Positions 10,504 through 48,922 of a stretch of DNA of 64,000 nt are shown here, one piece after another. The DNA comes from Littorina saxatilis (Eukaryota > Mollusca > Gastropoda > Littorinimorpha > Littorinidae): assembly GCF_037325665.1 (NCBI RefSeq), contig NC_090255.1:5848390-5912389 (forward strand), given 5' to 3'. The notes under the pieces were generated by a model. That model saw only the letters and a program-made list of their open reading frames with translations. It was not told the DNA's origin and did no database searches. Made by a program: the position numbers and the translations under genes. Position 1 is the first letter of the stretch; each line of letters begins with the position of its first letter.

Positions 10504-11893
10504 AAGCCTTATTTGTGTAATTACTTCAAAACAATAAGACAGCCTATAAATATAATTTGAAATGGAAAATATACGGCAATCGTGCAGTGGTTTTTTTTAA
10601 ATGCTATCGGAATGAGATAATGCTACTTGTGATTGTTCCATTCTCAGGTTCAATGCTGATGAATTCTTACACTCTGTTGAAGAAATAGAGTTCTTGAATC
10701 AATCATTCACAAACAAGACCACCTAACTTTGAAACACAGTCATACTCACACGCATAAAATTAGAGTATTTGAGTGGTATTTTAAACCAAACATGTAAGCC
10801 TTACCACAATCTGGTAAAAAAATTGAACATTATTCCCAGAGGTCTATACATTTCTGTAAAAAAAAAAAAATTTGAAACAACATCAAATTAATGAAACTAA
10901 AAAAAATACAAACTCCCAGCCAGAAATGTCACACAAACAAAAAATGTGAATATCTTAAACAAATGATGCAGAGCGCTATTTAAAGATCTCATAAACAAAG
11001 GGAAGTATGCGTTCTTCAGTAACGTTGCCCTTAACAACAAAAAAGTATTCATTGACAAAAATAATTTCAAGTCATGTTCTATGGAGGTCTTCCCGATTTT
11101 GGCATGCATGCACTCTCCCAACCAGTTACAGAGAAATGCCACACAAAGAATTAAGCAAAGAATGCTCTGACATATATATTGGTTGCTGTGTATTCAAGAA
11201 TTGCACAAAAAATCTTTATATCTCCTTTTGATATTGCACATAAATGGTAACAAGTTTGGCAATTAAATGCATAAACTGACTGGGCCTTTCCATAAATGGG
11301 CGGTTCTGGTGAGGTTATGCCCCTTCTTTCTTTCGGCTGGTAACAGGCGGAACCTCGCGGCAAGATCACACGAGTAAGGAAAAAACGTGCATTGGTCCCA
11401 AATAGCATGTCACTTTTGTTACAGTTCGTGTGTAAGTCGTGCATTTTATACGGTAAAAAGACAATGGGAACAGGCGGAACCTCGCGGCAAGATCACAGGA
11501 GTTGTCTCGCGTTATCACCCCAGAAGCGCTCATTCTGACTGGAATGGAAACTAATACACCATTGATGACCCACTTCCATGGTCCACCTCTTTGAGTTTGT
11601 TGTTTTTGTGAATCTACATCAGTCAGAATGTCTCCCTTAAAAATGATATGTTATACACATTTTGTTTACACATAACACCATGGAGACTGGAGACCCCTTA
11701 TTTTCTGACAAGATGTATGAGATTCTAACCAGAATTCGTGGCAGGAAAGGCGAAATGGGAAAGTACATTCAGAGACCCTAATAAAAAAAATAATTATAAA
11801 TAAATGTGTTGTTCCCCCCACCCCAACAAACAAGAAGCAAAAGCAGCCCCCCCCCCCCCCCCATCCCTTCCACACACACAAAAACTCAAATCA
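10504..11893. other. No recognisable gene
   Basis: AT-rich sequence. One phrase, CAGGCGGAACCTCGCGGCAA, occurs at about 11345 and again at 11470, and a C-run lies at 11850. No exon or element boundaries were resolved. Confidence 0.4.
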
Positions 11894-37840
<25,947 letters not shown>

Positions 37841-39957
37841 CGTTCAAAACCTCACGAGACTGCAACAGTAGTATTCCACAGAAAACTGTGGACATTTCAA
37901 GCTGAACACACGTGTACACACTCCCGCAATAAGCTCTTCCACACACACGGAACAAAAGTTGTAAACGATGCCTCGTAGAATTGTGTTCTTATCTTTTTCG
38001 GCACACACTCTCGCACTAACACGACACACAGTCAAGGGGTTTGCTATTCCCTTGAGTTCAGAAGTTCAAAGTTTGTTTTCACAGCGAAAATCGCACAGGG
38101 TTTGGACAAGTTCACGGTACAAAACTGTATGCTTCCCGCGTGGAATGAACGAGTGTCTCGGTTTCTCTGACAGCAAACAGATGCTAGGAGCACGCACTGT
38201 GCTAAAAATAGGAATAACTGCGCAAGGAAAGCTGGGTGTATTGTGAAATATTGTAAAAGGACGCAAGACTCTATTCAAGCGCGTATCCACTCCTATTTCT
38301 CCACGTGCGACCATCTCCCCCCTCTCTCTCTCTTTCAAACTGTCGACTTGTGTTTTTTCCCACTCCCATATTTGCGGTAGATACCGTCCGGATTCTCAGT
38401 CTCAATCTCACGCCGGCTCAGTCTCTCTCTCTCTCTGAACGTGACACTAAAGAATTAAAGAAATGTAGAAAAAGAAACCGACAGGCAAAACAACAAGAGA
38501 ACTACACCTAAAAACACCGAAACGCGTTGATTAAAAAAAAAACCCGATGACATGGCAGCGGTTTAGAGACGGATGGGCGGGGCGTGGAGGGGGGGGGGGG
38601 GGGTGCTTCAGCTGTAATATCATCTTCTTACCAGCTAAGCAAGCAAACACACAATCAAACAAACGTAAATACGTGTACGAAGAATAAACCCGACAAAGTA
38701 AGATGCAACAATCCGAAGAAAAACGGACTCAAAACGAAAAGACAGAACGAAAATAAAGAAACCTGTGAAAGCTCTTTAACCGGCGGACACAATTTCACAA
38801 GTAGTCGTATAATAATGGCAGTTGCATATCCGCAGGGAGGGGGTGGGGGGGGGGGGGAGGGTGCATCAAGTAGACTGGGGGCGGAGCAGCCTAATTATCA
38901 CCATGAACTATCATTAATTATTGTCCAACGCTGTTACTGATTTTCAGCAGGCATGAAAGAGTGCAAGCAGCGTAGCGCAAACCGGGACCATCGGATTACG
39001 TTTTACGTTTGAATGGGGAAAAAAAGAAAGATTGAAGGCGATGTCACGGGGGGAGGGACCGAGGGGTAGGGAAGGAGTGTGGGTGGTGTTGGTGGGACTG
39101 GGGGGGGGGTAGGAGGTGCTCCGGTCTGTACTAAAGAGCTGAACGAGCACACCAGTCTTCTGAAAATGACAAATATTATTACACGGCCGTGAAATAACTA
39201 CATGTAAGTCCCACTCTTCTCAACGTTCCCGTGTGCCGCCGCAGTTTTATGGAACGCTTTCTATTCCCGTCCAATAATAAAATACATAAATAAATACAAA
39301 TAATCAAATTGATATATAAATAAAAACACATACATACATACAGACAAACAGACAGACATACGTGACTACACAGATAAACGAATAAGTAAACACATGAATA
39401 AATAAACAAATAACTCATCATTTCATCAGTTCTCTCGTACGAGACCAATTTTGAAGCAGTAACTGAGAGATCAAGTCTCGAAAAGCATTCACTTGATGAT
39501 TCTAGCGCCTGTGCTTTCAAATCGGTGGTCAAACCGGCACAACTTACACGCACAAACAATGCAAGGACAATCAACCGGAACACGATTCTCTTCCGCCCCA
39601 CTCCACTCCTAGCCCCGAAATACACACACCCTACTATAAATTTCAAAAGAATTCACTTGATTCTATCGCCTGTACTTTCAAATGGTCAAACACAACCTAG
39701 TCTACACCGGCGAACAAGCAATGCAAGGACAATTAACCGGAACATTCTCTTCCGTCCCACTCCACTCCTAACCCCGAAATACACACGCGGCTATCAAGCA
39801 ACTAGTCAGTTAGTCAGTTCGATTATCTCTCAGTGTCTCTTGTTTCATCCGCGTACGTGTACTAACCTCTCTGTGACAAAAAGAAAATACACACAGTACT
39901 TCAAAACGAAATGAATAATTATACAGTGATACTTATGTACAGTGATACTTACGATGT
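37841..39957. other. Upstream of the Ly6-like gene; duplicated block and G-runs
   Basis: The first part should contain the 5' UTR and promoter of the minus-strand Ly6-like gene; no TATA box or sharp start was recognised. G-runs lie at 38588-38602 and 38838-38857. A diverged direct duplication of about 150 bp (ATGCAAGGACAATCAACCGG, CCACTCCACTCCTAGCCCCG) occupies about 39485-39790. Confidence 0.45.
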
Positions 39958-39959
39958 TA

Positions 39960-40230
39960 CAGTGCCGCGGCCCCTCCAATGAACGGACACCCTCTGTTGT
40001 CCTTTTCAGTGTCTATTATCTACATGTAAGTTAAAGTGTGCCGGCGTGCCCTTAGCGTATCACCAACTCTTGTCCCAAATAGAAATAGTTTCTGAGAGGA
40101 CGTAAACTCCCCCCTCTAGTTTCTGCCGGCGTGCCATGACAGGCAACTGCATGGCACAACTTACCAATGTAGGGACAATTCTGGCGGGTCAGTCCCGGCC
40201 AAAGGTGTCCTTTTCCGACAGGTACCACTG
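39960..40230. mobile_element. TA-flanked MITE-like element (CAGTG termini, GGACACC inner motif)
   Basis: TA lies on both sides (39958-39959, 40231-40232). The left end is CAGTGCCGCGGCCCC with AATGAACGGACACC; the right, as complement, is CAGTGGTACCTGTCGG with AAAGGACACC. Related decayed blocks with TGCAGGTGTCCG occur at 15340, 44240, 45240 and 62380. Confidence 0.55.
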
Positions 40231-40433
40231 TAATATGATTATGCATGCCCGCGGCTTTTATCTCGAAAACTTCAGTTACTGACCCAAATGCGAGAACGCA
40301 TACACTTCTCCTCCTTATTTCTCTCTCTAGTTCTATTCTTGTTGTAGTTATTGTCGCTGTAAAGCCAATTATAATAAAGGATTCATTTCACACAAACAGG
40401 ATTCATTTCACACACTCAGTGCAACATGTTTCG

Positions 40434-40672
40434 TTTCACACAAACAAAATTCCTAGCATTCACAATGCTACCCACACTTATTTCACACAAACAAAATTCC
40501 TAGCATTCACAATGCTACCCACACTTATTTCACACAAACAAAATTCCTAGCATTCACAATGCTACCCACACTTATTTCACACAAACAAAATTCCTAGCAT
40601 TCACAATGCTACCCACACTTATTTCACACAAACAAAATTCCTAGCATTCACAATGCTACCCACACTTATTTC
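40434..40672. repeat. 47-bp minisatellite, five copies
   Basis: The unit contains TTTCACACAAACAAAATTCC, TAGCATTCACAATGCTACCC and ACACTTA. TAGCATTCACAATGCTA is itself an inverted repeat. Copies are almost identical. Confidence 0.95.
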
Positions 40673-41105
40673 ACTGCAATCGAAAGTGTTGATCTGTGTC
40701 AACAATAACACTTTAAGTAAAGAGTGCAACAACAGCGAAACAAAAAAAAACCATAATTATTTGTTTTCTTGAACGCCAGAAACAAACTAACCTAAACGTA
40801 TCCAAGGGAAATAACTGTAAATGAACAGCGTCTTTGTGACCAGTTACTTCCCCTGACCCAATCCCGCGACTTTGCCTGTTTGCAGGTACTTGACACAGTG
40901 AAAATGCTGTTTTCCAGTTCCAGACACCTACATGTATTATCCATTATTTACTGTCAACGTAATTGGTTTTTAACACACACACCCACACACACACACATAC
41001 AGACCAGACTTATTTGTACACCCTGATTTATTAAAAGTATGTGTATATGCACACAATATTATATATCACAAGCGTTATAGCCTGTCTGTTGTACATTTAT
41101 TTCAC

Positions 41106-41119
41106 TCTAAAACACACAC

Positions 41120-41175
<56 letters not shown>

Positions 41176-41184
41176 CTCTCTCTC
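41106..41184. repeat. (AC)n then (CT)n microsatellite
   Basis: A long AC run ends in CTCTCTCTC. Confidence 0.95.
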
Positions 41185-41431
41185 TCATACACATATTCCA
41201 TACATTCCAAATGTTTCCTTTTCCTCAAATGATTGTTATGCAGCACCCGCTCTCCCTGTCACACACACAGACATACAAACACATTCCAAATTTCTCACTT
41301 TCATCAACATATTCACCAAAATATTAACACACAGTACACACACACTGTCACAAACACACATGCACACACACAAACCCATGCTACACACATTCCAAATGAC
41401 TCATTTTCCTCAACATATTCACCAAAATGTT

Positions 41432-41737
41432 CAGGCATGGGAATTGAAAAAAGTAAAAAAGGCTGAAAATTTGTAAGTAATGGCAAAGTTGACGGCGCGA
41501 AGCGCCTGGCCCTGCTAGGCGAGTTCGGGGGCATGTCCCCCTGGATTTTTTCTTCTCCAAAGAACCCAATTGGTGCAATTTGGTGTCATATAAACTCCAA
41601 GTTTGCCATTAAATTCAGTTTTTAAAACCATTTTTGCCTCCCCCATTTATTTTTTCGGCGGACACTTTTGCGTTTTCGGCGGAACAAAAAAAAAATTCGG
41701 CGGAAATTTGCCTTTCGGCGGACAATTCCCATGCCTG
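41432..41737. mobile_element. MITE with CAGGCATGGGAATT termini
   Basis: CAGGCATGGGAATT and AATTCCCATGCCTG are exact inverted termini, flanked by AATGTT on both sides (41426-41431, 41738-41743). The core has GGCGCGAAGCGCC, GGGGGCATGTCCCCC, a T-run and TGGTGCAATTTGGTG, and the right half repeats TTCGGCGGA. Confidence 0.88.
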
Positions 41738-41819
41738 AATGTTACCACACACACACACGCACACATTCCAAATGTATCACTTGCCTAAACATAATCACCA
41801 ACACATTACCACACACACA

Positions 41820-42125
41820 CACATTGCCATGCTCACACGCACACACCAACACACACACACACACACACACCAACACACACACACCAACACACACATACAC
41901 ACCAACACACACACACACACCAACACACACACACACACCAACACACACACACACACACCAACACACACACACACACCAACACACACACACACCAACACAC
42001 ACACACACACCAACACACACACACACACCAACACACACACCAACACACACACACACACACACCAACACACACACACACACCAACACACACACACACCAAC
42101 ACACACACACACACCAACACACACA
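41820..42125. repeat. (CACACCAACA)n repeat directly after the TRMT11 stop codon
   Basis: AC units are interrupted regularly by CCAAC. On the TRMT11 strand this reads as GU-rich sequence with TTGG interruptions, starting a few bases after the stop codon at 42131, so it should form the beginning of the 3' UTR unless polyadenylation is very early. Confidence 0.92.
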
Positions 42126-42130
42126 CTGTC

Positions 42131-43164
42131 TCAGGAGCTGCCAGACGCCTCCATTTCTTTTGCTATTGTGCGGTTGGCTTTGAAATATCGTTCTCTGAAA
42201 GACTTGTCACCGTAATGATCGACTTCCACAGTTGCTCCCCTTGAATCCTCTTCTGCCTGAAATGTCAAACATACAACACATTAAAACTGGCCTCAGAAAG
42301 AGACTATCAGAGGACAGAAGCTAAGCACCTGGCTAAGTGCCAATACAGTGGAACCCCCCCCCCCCCCCCCCCCTTTGAAGACTTAACAAAATCTGAGAAA
42401 ATCTGGTCTTAAAAAGGAGGACGTCTTAAAATGGGTGTAAATGTACAAGGCTTATGAACTAAAAATGCAAAAAGACAAGGTCTTAAAAGGGTTGAAGTCT
42501 TTAATCGGGGGTCTTAAAAGGGGGGTTCCACTGTACAAACTGAATTCTGGACCAGAGATGTCTAGATGTTATGCAGTTACCACCATCACCCCAAAAATTC
42601 CACTGCCCACAAAATTACATTCAGGAACCACAAATCGAAGTCGTCGTCAAAAATGTCCGTAGCTCGTTTACAACAGCTTTTTAGAAGAAGGACAAAACTG
42701 ATTATTTTTATTATGAAATAGTGTTTATATTGATTGTGAAATAGTGTTTATATTGATTGTGAAATAGTGTTTATATTGATTGTGAAATAGTGTTTATATT
42801 GATTGTGAAATAGTGTTTATATTCGTTCCTGGCATGGACAGAAAGATACAAGAATGTTAAATCATGCATTGTCATTCATATTTAAGAGAATACTTTTCAT
42901 GGAGAAGGATTTACTCAGTCTAAAGCTGAAAAACATCAAAATCGCAAAAGAATCGAGTTACGCCAAAATTCCATGACGACGTGGAAATATTCATGCTAAC
43001 AACACACCTGCCACTCTGCGGTTTTCTCCATGGTTACGAGGCGCCGAGAGATGGTGGTGTTAAGTATCTGTTCGCAGTTTGACACCAGTTGTAGACAGCG
43101 GTGTCGAGGGACGTTGGCCTCTGAATACCTGGCAAAATAAGCGGTCACTCGGATACAAACATGT

Positions 43165-43211
<47 letters not shown>

Positions 43212-46200
43212 GACACACACTCACACAAACTCCATCACACCCTTGTGCTCTTATTTGCTGTCTCTCTCTACTCCTTCACATTAAAAAGAGCTTGTACGCT
43301 CCTTGTCAAATAGAAAAGAATTACAATACAATACAGCATCTCTCTCTTGCCTACCTGAAAGCTGCATACAAGTGATTTTACCCCTAATCTTTCTTTCTTT
43401 ATTTAGTGTTTAACGTCGTTTTCAACCACGAAGGTTATATCGCGACGTGGAAAGGGGGGAGATGGGATAGAGCCACTTGTCAATTGTTTCTTGTTCACAA
43501 AAGCACTAATAAAAAATTTGCTCCAGGGGCTTGCAACGTAGTACAATGTATTACCTTACTGGGAGAATGCAAGTTTCCAGTACAAAGGACTAAACATTTC
43601 TTACATACTGCTGGACTAAAATCTTTACAAAAATTGACCATATTCTATACAAGAAACACTTAACAAGGGTAAAAGGAGAAACAGAATCCGTTAGTCGCCT
43701 CTTACGACATGCTGGGGAGCATAGGGTAAATTCTTCCCCCTAACCCGCGGGGGGTCTTTTACCCCTAATGAGATCAGAACTTCCACCATCATTCCAATCA
43801 ACACAAATCATTTTTCCCAAGACAAAGACCCCTTACTGTGGCCTGAAGACGGGCAGCCAGTAGACGAGACGACCGTTCAGCTTGAGAAAGCGAGCAGCAA
43901 AGTTGAGCAGGTCACAGAAACTGTCGGAGAGACGATACTTGACGCTCTGCGGATGGTGGTTGTCCCTGCTGAAAACAACATGCAGACAAGTGTTACATGA
44001 TAAAATATGAGATAGATGGATTGATATTTCAATGTCTCTCTTTCCCGCACACACACATGCAGGCGCATACACACGTATGCAAGCACGCATGCACACACAT
44101 ACACAAACTCAGTAGATTGATATAGCTGAATTTCTTTTGGTATAACTGTTCTCCTGTTAATTTTTTCTCCGACCACCCCCAGTCTTAGCAATTTTTTTAA
44201 CAGCAGAGAGCAGAGAAAAACTACACATGAACGGAAATGTACAGCAGTCCCTCTCATGAACGGACACCCTTGGGCCATAGCAAAACTGTCCGTACATTGC
44301 AGGTGTCCGGTCACGGGAGGGGTGACCACACCACCCCCTCCCCCATACACTCACACAGAGACACACAAACAACAGTATTGAGTCTATGCTAATCACTTCT
44401 TGTGGCTACTAAACAATAACAATAAACTCCTAATACTTCTTTAAACGTTCTGTAAAAAGGATTTGTATGAAAAGTGTTGAAAAGAAGAGATAAAATAAAT
44501 CCTCAAGGCAGTGAACACACTCACCATGCACTGACATACGAAAGCAGCCACACAAACACAGCACAGAGGAGCGTGTGCATATGCTTTGCAAGAATAAGCT
44601 TGAACACCAGTTTGAATAAATAGCAGCAGATAGAGCTGCATGTCATAATCAAGTAATTTATTTGTGTCTTGTCTGGCTTTATTGACTGCATGCCGATCAT
44701 GTGGCATGGCAGTGACTTTTCACTCTTCAGTCGGAAATACACTGTACATAACACAGCTCCCACTCTCCCTCACTAATGCCTACCACAAGCCGTGACAACT
44801 GATGCTTGGAAATTGTGTGGAAGAGTACACCTCTCTATTTCTCTCCAATGCTCTTCCTGCTGACATGCGGTGACACCGGACACCCCACAGAGTTTAACCA
44901 GCTAACCTTCCACCCCCCCTTCTCTCTCTCTCACTCCCTCCCGCCATGTACTGTTGGGGGCTGTGGCCAGAGAGGCCAGCTGCACTGTTCACTCAAAGCA
45001 AAACCAGTTGACTGTGTCGTAACTTTTGACAAAGCAAGACAACTGAAGGGTTCATAGATTAGGCAACCGACTCACTGGTCAAGGCTGAGGGGAAACAAGA
45101 GTATCTTGTCAATGAAAGAGGTTACACACAGACACACGATGGGTACACGTGCACTCAAGTTATCAGTGACTGTCATCACACCATTGCGGCTGTGATCTTT
45201 GTACCAAGAGCCGGACTGCTCTGTTATCGATTTTGTTGTGGTGAAAATTTGACGATGGTCTGTCCGTACATTGGAGGTATGACCTGCTGTTGGGACCGAA
45301 AATGAGTGTCCGCGTCCACGTTTTGCAGGTGTCCGTTTAAGGGGGGGCAAATATAGAAGGAAAACACTCCGTGCGGAGCAAATGTGTCCGTACATGTCAG
45401 GTGTCCGCTCACGCCGGGGGCCGTACATTGCAGGGACTGCTGTAATAAAATGCAAAACAAAACTACATGTACGAACCAATCTTCGGGTATGAAGGCGTCT
45501 GCAGGCTTTTCAGCGCCAATCTTCAGGGAAGCTTCTCGTATACCATAAGGAGCTAAAACCATCATCAAATATGCAGAATTTTCAATTAATTTTTTTTAAT
45601 TAAAAAGTCAAGCAAACCTCAGAGCAATTTTCTCCTATTCATAAGTAGGGAGGGGGGGCTAACCAAAGAGAGAGTCCCACATGTAACTGAATTTGTTTCA
45701 GCTTTGGACTGCCTAACCATATAGACAACTGTGTGATGTCAAATATTCCACTGTCAAAGGAAAACAAACAATTAATTGAAGATGTGCAACTGTTTCACAA
45801 TAGGGCCTAGGGCCATAGGTTAGAAACTTAAAAATGTCCAGTTATTATTATCATTATTAATAGCAGGGAAAACAAATTCCTCTCTCTGTCACATGTACAC
45901 ACACACACACACAAACTTGTCATGTTTTTCCATCCTGTCTCAAAACAATGGGCACACACACCCACACACAAGCGCACAAATATACACCAACAGCCACATG
46001 CACAAACACACACCCACACACACCCACACAAACAAACACCAACAGCTACTCACGATCTGTAATAATGGCATCAAAGAGCGGCATATTCCGCCACAAGTCG
46101 TGCCTTGAAGCGTCAGCAACTAGGACATCCAGGTAGCGCGACTCCATGCCGTACTGCCGAAGATTGGCCCGTATACTCTCGTCTTTATCTCGTCGCTTCT

Positions 46201-48883
46201 GATTGTGTCGACTGGGACGTGCTGAAACATGAGTGCAGTGTGCAGAATTAAACAATATGCATGGACAGAGGCAGATGACACTTTCTCTGAATCACACACA
46301 CAAACAGACAGACACACACACACACTGACGCACACAAACAAAACACTAATGCATAATCATCAACAGGTGTAAAAGAACAGTTCCAAAAAAAGAACATCCG
46401 CAGAATACTGCTTTCCACGTTTCACTCCTGCAAGCTACAGTGGTCCCTGCTGTGAACAAAACAACATTGACATGCCTCCCTCCTCCCCCCCTCCCTCCCC
46501 CTCCCGCCAGACACACACATCATGTGTCGTCAACCTTTCGCATGGATGAGCATGTAGTCGATACAGGGTCCCCACTGGTTTTTAGAAACAAAATTCCATG
46601 ACTTTTCCATGACTTTCCATGAGCCTCAATAACATTTTCCATGACTAGATCCACAGGTCGCCATTTCCGAACACGCAAACTTTTTACGTCTTGTCACTGC
46701 CAGTTTTGACACTGACTTGCTTTGCACTGAATTTGAGTCAGTTTCTACGCAGTGTCTCTTCGACAAGCAAGTCAAGCATTTGCTACGCAGTCAGATTATC
46801 GGTAATGTTTGCTGGTCCTGTCATTTCACTAAACTGGACCACAGGCGGAAGGTATCGTTCACTTGACCACTGGCTGGGCGACGAAAATAACCGCTGGCGT
46901 GCTAAAGATTAATTTTTTTTCTTTCTTATTTTTGTTAAATTCCATGACTTTCCATGACTTGAATTGAAATTCCATGACTTTCCAGGCCTGGAAAATTAAA
47001 AATCAAATTCCATGACTTTCCTGGTTTTCCATGACCTGTACGAACCCTGTCGATATCTGTGCCCATAACCTAGGCCCCTCAAACCCTCCACCCCCCCCCC
47101 CCCCCCCCCAACATCCTGTGTCACCAACCTTTAGCGTGGATCAGCATGTAGTCGATATCTGCGCCCATAACCTAGGCCCCTCAAACCCTCCACCCCCCCT
47201 GACCCCCCCCCCCCCCCCCACATCCTGTGTCACCAACCTTTAGCGTGGATCAGCATGTAGTCGATATCTGTGCCCATAACATAGGCCCCATGATGTGCGC
47301 ACGCCACCAGGAGACTGCCGGTGCCCACAAAGGGATCGAACACAATCTGGTTCTTGTCCACTTGGCCCATGTTGGCCATGATCAGCGAGAGACCTGCGTC
47401 CATGCTGGTGTTACCTGAATGCACATCATCATTATGATTATTTCATTCAACGTCAGTCAAGAAAGCTCTCATGGTTGGTTGGTGGCTTGTTTTTTTAATT
47501 TTTTTTATTGTCCCTATATGGCTATCCGCAGACCTGCAATCCCTTGTGAAACCTCAAGTGTGGCAATTTACTTTTTGAGTGGATCTCCAGCATACTTTAT
47601 TTGGTGTTTAACGTCGTTTTCAACCACGAAGGTTATATCGCGACGTGGAAAGGGGGGAGATGGGATAGAGCCACTTGTCAATTGTTTCTTGTTCACAAAA
47701 GCACTAATCAAAAATTTGCTCCATGGGCTTGCAACGTCGTCCAATGTATTACCTTACTGGGAGAATGCAAGTTTCCAGTACAAAGGACTTAACATTTCTT
47801 ACATACTGCTTGACTAAAATCTTTACAAAAATGGACTATATTCCATACAAGAAACACTTAACAAGGGTAAAAAGAGAAACAGAATCCGTTAGTCGCCTCT
47901 TACGACATGCTGGGGAGCATCGGGTAAATTCTTCCCCCTAACCCGCGGGGGGACCTCCAGCATAGCAACTGGTGTCTTGGTGTAGCATTGTCCACAATGT
48001 ATTCGCACATCCACATTTAGGCTATTTCTCGCAAGAATATATACATTTTTAGCAACTTTATTCAGAAAAGAGAAACATCATGGCCAAAAGAGAGTGTCTG
48101 CACCGCCACTTTTCAGTGTGGACAATGCTTTATGACCAAGATTCTGACCGCTACACGGAGTGAGAATCAAAAATGAGTACCAGGACTGCATACTTGTGAT
48201 TATTTGTTTCAGCGTAGCAATTCTAAGCTTGGCTTAACAGCGTAGCAATTTGTAGCACGCAGACAGCTCTGGTCAAGAAAACTCTCCCTTTCTCAGTTTT
48301 CAAGAAAGTGCTATGCTTCATATTTCAAATACATAACAACAAAGCACCCATTCAGAGGATTTATCAAAGGGATTTATTTGACCACATTATCATGCTAACA
48401 TCAACTGAACCCGACATACCTATGAAGTGACGCTTTTGCAGGTGAAACTGTCGTATCTTGTCTCTCTGTCCATCGGCTATCTGTAACACACACACCACAA
48501 ACACTGTTAATCCTTGACTTGAAAACGAAAAACTTTAATCTGTGCATGCATATAATTATAAACTCATGAACAGAAAAGGAAACTTAATCACAAAGTACAG
48601 TGCAACCCCCCTTTTAAGACTCCACAAATCTGAGTGACTGGGCTATAATCAGGCATGAAAACTGAAAAAAACAAAATACTGAAAACAAAATTCGAAGGCG
48701 CGTAGCGCCAAGTTTCGCAGGCGCGTAGCGCCAAGTTTCGCAGGCGCAAAGCGCCAAGACTTCTAGGGGGGTCCGGAAAATTTTTTGTTCAAGGGTGCAA
48801 TTTGGTGCAATCTGGGGCTATCTGAGCCTTAAAATTGGATTCAAACATGGCCCCAAAACTATTTTACTATAACTATGACTAGG

Positions 48884-48922
<39 letters not shown>

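Noticed and set aside
39179-39650. Minus-strand frame with a hydrophobic start (KRIVFRLIVLALFVR) and a GTAAGT nearby
   Set aside because: It lies in a diverged local duplication. No partner exon or phase match was found, and the rest of the frame is low-complexity Tyr/Leu/Cys.
41668-42215. Long Thr/His-rich and Cys/Val-rich frames on both strands
   Set aside because: All six frames stay open because the sequence is an (AC)n repeat; this is not coding evidence.
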